Positions 57,638 through 64,000 of a stretch of 64,000 nucleotides of DNA are shown piece by piece (position 1 is the stretch's first letter; every line of letters starts with the position of its first letter). The notes beneath the pieces were generated by a model. The model was not told the origin of the DNA, made no database searches, and was given only the letters and a program-made list of their open reading frames with translations. Both the position numbers and the translations under genes were made by a program. This DNA comes from Trema orientale (taxonomy: Eukaryota; Streptophyta; Magnoliopsida; Rosales; Cannabaceae). The stretch lies in assembly GCA_002914845.1 (NCBI GenBank), contig JXTC01000095.1, forward strand, positions 293,508 to 357,507. Direction: 5' to 3'.

Positions 57638-57991
57638 ATGGTAAAGTTTGATTTAGAATATTTTTATTTTGAAGAGTCTTCAAGTTTCCTTGAAGAAGAA
57701 GAGCCACAAGACATGTTGGTGGATGAGGAAGTCCAAAAGATGAATGATTTTGTCGCATCATTAGTCTACATAAATATACCACCAACGGAGTCTTATTTGC
57801 CATTAGAGCTACCATCTCAATACTACACTTTCTATAAGTTTGAACCGAAGATAAAATTTTCCTTTGACGCCGATCATTTGAAATCAAGCCACTTTGGATT
57901 TATATTCAATCATTGTCTGTATCCAGTTAAGCTTGAGGACCATTGCATCAAAGACCCATTCGTGGTGATGTATGCCACACTTTATGGGTGA
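57638..57991 (+). pseudogene. gypsy C second open frame, acidic, unassigned
   Basis: 117 codons, acidic N-terminal part (SSSFLEEEEPQDMLVDEE) and LPLELPSQYYTFYKFEPKI. It lies where the gag-pol linker would be. No enzyme motif, so probably leftover linker sequence. Confidence 0.5.
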
Positions 57992-59503
57992 CAACCACTC
58001 TTTGATGAGCATTCACTTGAGTTAAGCTGAAAACGATAACTCAAGCTCTTCTTCAGGGGAATCCTAAGTATTTACTTTTTAATGTTCGTGTGTTATTTTT
58101 GCATGTTCGTGTTTTGTACAATCCAAGGAGTTGGTGCCATTTCAAGGAGATCAAGCTTCATGGCTATGTGCCAACGAGAGGAGTATCCCTAAACTCATTG
58201 TTTTGTGCTTTAATTTTTCAATATTTTGCATGCTAAGTTTGGGGAAGGGAGTAAATCTTGTTGGATTGTACTTGTGTTTATTTGTTTGTTGTTGTCTATT
58301 TATTTTTTTCTACTGTGTGAATGTATGTTTAAATAAGTAGAGGTATTTTGTGCTTTCTTTGGTGATTACCTAGTTCTAATGATAAGAACCGTGGGTGAAT
58401 TAGTGCATAACTTTATTAAAATGTGGATATTGGCTTAGTCTTATGGATAATTCTTATGTTAGTTTCATTTTGATTGTAAAAGTATACATTGAACACAATT
58501 CCTTGATCTCTGATTTATGTGTAAATCTAGAGAATATTTATGTGAATATAACATTTTGTTGTCTCACAAGTGCTAGAATTTGCTTGATAATCTATTGAGG
58601 CGAAATCCTAGATAGTATTTCACCAAGGAGAGAATTTAGGCAATCTTTGGACCGTTTGAGCTGTTCAAGCTAACCATGATACGTTTTATCCCTAGTACAC
58701 TCATTTTGAGCCTTGTAAAGCTTTTTCTTTTTTAACCATATACATATTAGTCTAACCTAAAATAATATCATTCGACCTTTATTCCTTGAGCATATTAATT
58801 ATCTTTATTAAATTATATGTTATGGGAGGATGGGTGGAGTGATACTGTAAAGAAATAAAAAAAACAAAAAAAAAGAGAGATTTACTCACTTATTCATGAA
58901 AAAAAATAAGGTTGGGGGTGTGCAACTCAACAACAACAAAAAAAAGAAAAAAAAAGTGTTTGGCTATGTGTTGATGGAAGAAAAAGAAATTTTGATTTTA
59001 TTGGCGTGTTATTTGGTGTGTGAAAGAATAGCTCTACATGAGTCCTAGAGTTAATGTGCTTAAGGGTGATTTGAGTTATTTTATCCAAAACATCATACCT
59101 TCACCTAAGCCCATATTACAACCTTAATGAAGACCTTTTGATCCTTTGTGTTGTGTTTATTTACATTAGTGGAGATGGGCTTGAAAAGAAAACTTATAGA
59201 TTTTGATTGTTACCTTTGAGATTTTATGCTTAATATATGTTTACATAAACTTATTCAGATTTCACACAATAATAGGAGAAAGGCACACACACACACATGG
59301 AAAATCCAATTTAAAATGGGACATGCTCTTGCATTATTCTTAATACCTAGCCAATATTTGCACTTTTTTTAGGCTATGTTATTATGTGAGTATTGAGGAA
59401 CCAATCGAAAATCATCAGTATCAGTACATTATCTTTTGTGTGTTTTTAGGTGTTTTTCTTTTTCTTTTGCTCGAGGACTAGCAAAATCTTAAGTTTGGGG
59501 GTG
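57992..59503 (+). other. gypsy C non-coding 3' internal region
   Basis: No domain. AAGTTTGGGGAAGGG at 58228 and AAGTTTGGGGGTGTG at 59490 are purine tracts; the latter primes the plus strand next to the 3' LTR. An A-rich tract lies at 58855-58960. Confidence 0.7.
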
Positions 59504-61113
59504 TGTTAAGTCCATATAAATAGAGTTATCAAGTGCTAATGTACCTTAAGTTTTGCTATATTCTTGTTTATTTTAAGTTGTTTCAATTGTTTTCTTGTTA
59601 TTTTGATGTTTTGCTTTATATATAGATGAATAAAACAAAGGTATTTGATGCAAAATAAGATGAATTTGTACCTCACAAATAGGTTTTTTTAAGCTATTAG
59701 AATTGAAGTTGAATCCGATATGGTCGTAACGCAATAAAAATGAGACAAATCGGAGCTCAAACGAAAAAATGGCGCATCCAGGAAGCTGAGGCACCAAACC
59801 AGTAGAAAAGTGGCACTGGGGTACCAAAAGTGGCACCGCAGCGCCAAAAATAGCTCCGCAGCATCACGTCCTACGTCATAGGTCAATAATTAATGGCCAA
59901 GATCAACTTTTTGACGATCCAAAGGTCCAGATTTAGCCTGCCTTAATTTTGCATGAGCCACCTCTTTAAAACTCTATCTTTGGGGTTGAAAGAGGCATGT
60001 TGGGATAGAGAGAAAGAGAGAGTGGTAGCTATGGAAGAAGAGGAAGAAGAAGATGAAAACATGCTCCAACCAACTCCATTTCTTGATTTCCTCTACAACA
60101 TTAACACTATAGTTTGTTCTTAGCTTTTTCTCTTTATTTTCTTGAGAGTTTTTATTTGTATTTTCCATATTTAGAGAGTAGTATCGTTGAAAGAAAATTT
60201 TTGAGAGAGGATTCAAGGAAGCAAGAACCAAGTTTGGAGGAGGAGATTAACAACCTCCATGAACACCTTCAAGCTTTTCAAAGAGGAGGAATTCTAAAAC
60301 TCATTTCTCTTTGATATTTTGTATTTCTTGAATTTATTGTATTAAAATGTTATTGGTCTCAATTTATATTATGAACTAAATTCTTTTTTGTCTTGTTTTA
60401 CTATACGAACTAACTTAGTATCTTATGTTTGCTTATTTCTCTTTTTTCATTAATAGAATCCATTGTTGAGTTATTTATTTCACCTTATGCTTATTGCTTC
60501 TATTTAATTAATCACTAAATAGATTGTTGAATGAAATTTCTATGAACTTGGAAAGGGGATTAGAAATTTGGACTTAGGTAAAACAACATAAGATTACCTA
60601 GTTTGGGGTAAGTTTACATAGGATAGGAATATACCTATGTGACTTGTGCAACCTTTGTGTGAGAATAACTAAACTTACTGAATCTAGTTAATTTATGTTA
60701 GGAGTAACATATTAGCTTGTCTAGGTATTTTCACTTATGTCTTGGAAAGGAGTTTGTGAATACATTCGAATTCTCGATTGACAACTCTAGTGGATTAATT
60801 AATTTAAGAGGGAAATTGTGAAATAGCATGACAAGAAAATGGTTGGGGAATTAGTAAACCTAGACATTTTTCTTATTGATTTATCTTTTATTTATTTGCA
60901 TGATAGTTTAGTTTCTTTTATTTTATTTCTCTAAAATCTATATTTTTGTTATTTGGATAAAGTTAGAATTGACCAATTTTAATACTTAGCTTAGATTTAG
61001 TAATCAATCCTCGTGGGTTCGATACTCTAACTCTTAAATCTATATTACTTGTAACCGTGTACACTTGCACGGGAGTGTGTGAGTATAATTTATAGTTGCA
61101 CATCCAACCAACA
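59504..61113 (+). repeat. 3' LTR of gypsy C
   Basis: TGTTAAGTCCATATA...CATCCAACCAACA, 1610 bp, directly after the purine tract. Confidence 0.93.
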
Positions 61114-61118
61114 ACAAC
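61114..61118. repeat. target-site duplication ACAAC (right copy)
   Basis: Matches 55644-55648. Confidence 0.88.
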
Positions 61119-61354
61119 CTCCTATATATCCTGACCATGCTTGTGTGATTCCATGCAGGTTGCCCATGTGTTGTAATTTTTGTTATTAAGTTTCTTAATT
61201 CCTTCGACAGTATGAAGGTCATTCATCGTGTTGGCAGATTTTTGACTATACCAAACAAGCTTGTCCTTGATAACAAACTTGTAGAGTCTTGGACTACTCA
61301 CTAACAAGGAACTCCCCCATTAACAGTTTGAACCGATGCGGCTTTGGTACCAGT
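61119..61354 (-). pseudogene. copia A gag start
   Basis: The minus strand reads VEGIKKLNNKNYNTWATCME and GQDI, then a stop, then EVVGG across the gypsy insertion, the usual N-terminus of copia gag (DUF4219/UBN2). The primer-like CTGGTACCAAAGCC lies at 61352-61339. Confidence 0.8.
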
Positions 61355-61511
61355 TGTTGAGTACCACAAAACAACATGTGCAAAATTGAACTAGCACTAC
61401 TCTCAAAATATCTGACTCACTCACATACAATACTACTCTTTATTTGCCTATTACTTCACTAGGCTTTGTTGCCCTTCTTTTGCCATGCAGAACTAAGAGG
61501 GAAATGACCTT
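61355..61511 (-). repeat. copia A 5' LTR, partial
   Basis: On the minus strand it ends ...GTGGTACTCAACA just before the primer site. The outer part is cut by the DNA transposon at 61512. Confidence 0.6.
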
Positions 61512-62052
61512 ATTTAGAGCAACTCTAATCCATTACACTAAAATGGTGTAATTTTCACATCAAACACGAACTTCATCTCTAACTCATTACACCATTTATA
61601 ATACAAAAAAAAAAAAAAAATATTCTCTGTATATTGTTTTTAGCAATTTTTTTATATAACTTTTTTCTAATTCTCTACTATTTATCTATTTCATCAATTA
61701 TGCACATGTATAATTTTTATTTTAATGAAATAAATAAACAAATATGGGACACAAAAGAAAGATTTTTATTTTTTAATAGTAAAAAATAATTAATTTTATT
61801 CAAAACTATGCAGTTGGCGTCGAAAATAGGAAACTATATTTTAATTTGTAGTGTTATTGTTTTTTGTAAAACAAAAAATTAAAAAAAATGGCGTCGTTGA
61901 ATAGTTCCACACCATTATTGGCTTGGTACTGTGCAAAAATGACGTTAACACATATTTGCTGCTTATTTGGCGTTGCTGCTTATTTGGCGTTGGGTTAGAC
62001 TTAAACGCCAAATTTGGCATGGAGATCGAAGTATAAGATGGCCCTGGGCTTC
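61512..62052. repeat. non-autonomous DNA transposon, copy 2
   Basis: Relative of 15070-15785: shared CTCTACTATTTATCTATTTCATCAA, AAAACTATGCAG, and GAATAGTTCCACACCATTATTGG with GGTACTGTGCA. Starts AGAGCAACTCTAATCC and ends near GATGGCCCTGGG. TSD not resolved. Confidence 0.5.
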
Positions 62053-62066
62053 AAGTCAAAGAAGTA

Positions 62067-63734
62067 GAGAAATTAGGTTAAATATGCATCATAATAGCCA
62101 TATTTTGGTCCATATACTTTCCTCAATAAAAGTTTGTAAAATATACATATATCACTTGAAAAATCACATTTACTCCCAATAAATTATATGCATCTCTTCT
62201 CTTTAACCAAGCCAAGATTTCTTCTCCTTCATGCCTCTATGATTCCCTGTATCTCAATTCTTCAAATTAATAGTTGTATGAGGAGATAAAATTGTAAGAT
62301 CAGAAAAGAATAAAAGGAAAAAAAACGAGAAAAAATTACTGAAAAAAGTAGAAAAAAGAATTTGATAAGAAAAACTCGCTCTCATCTCTCATATCGCTGT
62401 CAAACTCACTATTTCGCTCTCTTCTCTCTTCATTCTTCTCTAATTAGTTCTGGGTATAGTTTAAAATAATATATTATCAAATTTCGAGATGTTATGAGGT
62501 CATTTATGTGTTAAAAAAATCATTTTGAGGTTAATTTTTGCGAGTTTTAACAAAAAATTGCGATAATTTTCGATGGTTTTTTGATGATATTTCGATGAAA
62601 ATTATACTCAGTAAAATTTCAATGAAAATGACATTTTTGATAATTTTTGATGCAATTTCGATGAATTTTCGATGCAGTTTTGATGATATTTCGATGAAAA
62701 TTATATTCTCAGTAAAATTTCAATGAAAATGATATTTTTGATAATTTTCGATGCAATTTCGATGAATTTTTGATACAATTTCGATGATATTCTCCGTAAA
62801 ATTTCAATGAAAATGATATTTTTGATAATTTTCGATGCAATTTCGATGAATTTTTGATGCAATTTCGATGATATTTCGATGAAAGTGGTATTCTCAGTAA
62901 TATTTTGATAAAGTGGCATTGTTGATAATTTTCGATGCATTTTCAATGAAAGTGGTGTTTTTGATAATATTTTATCGAAAATACTACTTCATTGAAATTA
63001 TATTGAAATTCTGTCCAATATTATCAAAAATACCACTTTCATCGAAATATCATCGAAAATATATTGAAATTGCATCAAAAAATATCAAAAATACCACTTT
63101 ATCAAAATATTACTGGGAATACCACTTTCATCGAAATACCATTAAAATTGCATTAAAAATGTATCAAAAATTATAAAAAATGCATTTTCATCGAAATTTT
63201 ACTGAGAATATAATTTTCATCAAAATATCATCGAAAAACCATCGAAAAGTATCGCGATTTTTTGTTTAAACTCATAAAAATTAACTTCAAAATGATTTTT
63301 TAACACATAAATAACCTCATAAAATCTCGAAATTTGATAATATGTTATTTTAAACTATATCTAGAACTAATTAGAAAAGAATTAAGAGAGAAGAGAGAAA
63401 AATGGTGAGTTTGACGGCGATGTGAGAGATGAGAGCGGATTTTTCTTTTCAAATTCTTTTTTCTCCCTTTTTCAGTTATCTTTTCTCGTTTTTTTCCTTT
63501 TATTCTTTTTTCTGATTTTACAATTTTAGCTCCTCATATGACTGTTAATTTAAAGAACCGAGATACAAAGAATCATAGAGGCATGGAGGAGAAGAAATTT
63601 TAGCTTGGTTAAAGAAAATAGAGGCATATAATTTATTAGGGATAAATATGACTTTTTAGGTAATATATACATATTTTACAAGCTTTTATTTAACATGTGG
63701 ACCAAAGTATGCTGCATATTTAACATAATTTCTC
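62067..63734. mobile_element. giant foldback element (1668 bp)
   Basis: Almost the whole element is an inverted repeat: left arm from GAGAAATTAGGTTAAATATGCA through ATTATATGCATCTC, CATGCCTCTATGATT, ACTCGCTCTCATCTCTCA and TCAAATTTCGAGAT, with each block mirrored in the right arm. The inner part holds tandem copies of CAGTAAAATTTCAATGAAAATG and ATGCAATTTCGATGA. Flanks AAGAAGTA (62059-62066) and AAGAAGCA (63735-63742) form an 8-bp duplication with one mismatch. No coding capacity; the open frames inside are arm sequence. Confidence 0.92.
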
Positions 63735-63742
63735 AAGAAGCA

Positions 63743-64000
63743 AATATATGGCCATCATCGAACAAGTCATTGGAAGTTACGTTCTAGACATCCAGCAAGC
63801 AACAATAGCCGGCTAATAGTATAGGATCCTATCAAGCTATTCATTGTGAGGTGGCAATTTGTAATAATTTAAAAATTCCCACGCTACTTCGAGGAAATAT
63901 AAACGAGTCACCGAAAGTCTATACAAAGTCTTCGATCCAGAAATTGTCCAATAGATATCCATAGTTTCTCCTTACTTTACAATTACATCCATGGTCTCAA
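63743..64000. other. window end, nothing identified
   Basis: Less AT-rich than its neighbours. No ORF or repeat signature recognised. Confidence 0.4.

Larger units (their letters stand above)
55649..61113 (+). mobile_element. gypsy LTR retrotransposon C, Athila/Tat-like, non-autonomous (5465 bp)
   Basis: Two LTRs of 1612 and 1610 bp, a tRNA-Asp primer site, a 2.24-kb inside with only gag-like traces, and a purine tract TTTGGGGGTGTG before the 3' LTR. Perfect ACAAC duplication. No protease, RT or integrase, so it depended on another element. The LTRs differ at many bases, so it is not recent. Inserted into copia A on the opposite strand. Confidence 0.93.
52290..61515 (-). mobile_element. old copia element A, interrupted twice
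   Basis: Read on the minus strand: partial 5' LTR (61515-61355), primer-like site CTGGTACCAAAGCC, gag start (61340-61119), gypsy insertion, rest of gag, protease and integrase start (55648-54301), copia B insertion, then integrase end (52880-52290). Reading frames resume across both insertions. Reverse transcriptase, RNase H and 3' LTR are lost. Many stops. Confidence 0.85.

Noticed and set aside
57450-57887. 145-codon minus-strand frame
   Set aside because: Antisense to the gypsy gag block; no domain of its own.
62538-63176. Several frames with repeated Ile/Ser/Lys/Met patterns
   Set aside because: Translation of the tandem repeats inside the giant foldback element.

Overview
This window is nuclear DNA from a flowering plant, most likely a eudicot. 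It is AT-rich, has spliced GT-AG genes, and carries plant-specific families: a ZED1-related pseudokinase, an early nodulin-like protein, a P-class PPR protein and an MRS2 magnesium transporter. Retrotransposon debris of Ty1/copia and Ty3/gypsy type fills much of the rest. The species cannot be named from sequence alone. One assembly gap of 818 Ns lies inside an LTR element (9161-9978).

Layout. 1-11.3 kb is repeat-dominated: a dead copia pol with its 3' LTR, a broken small secreted-peptide-like gene (4377-4646), two foldback elements, a truncated copia gag-pol, and an LTR element with 5-bp target-site duplications (TSDs) that holds the gap. 11.3-26.9 kb carries four minus-strand copies of one pseudokinase gene. 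Only 25136-26137 is intact. One copy is split by a 1.7-kb solo LTR, one is frameshifted, and one survives only as its C-terminal end. 29.2-44.6 kb is the gene-rich part: an ENODL/lamin-like gene (minus), a mitochondrial-type PPR gene (minus), a short tail-anchored-type membrane protein gene (plus) and an MRS2-type Mg transporter gene (minus). The last two are convergent. MITEs and a SIRE-like LTR sit between them.

45-64 kb is again repeats: foldback elements, a Mutator-like element with a truncated transposase and about 1.2 kb of GTAAAT-type tandem repeats, a nested stack at 52.3-61.5 kb, and a 1.67-kb near-palindromic element at 62.07-63.73 kb. In the stack, an old copia on the minus strand is interrupted by a second, 5'-truncated copia and by a complete short gypsy element bounded by matching ACAAC duplications.

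The protein-coding genes are unrelated single loci apart from the pseudokinase cluster. That cluster has the local birth-and-death pattern expected of immune-receptor partner genes. Exon limits were set by reading frame, GT-AG sites and family knowledge; no transcript data or searches were available.
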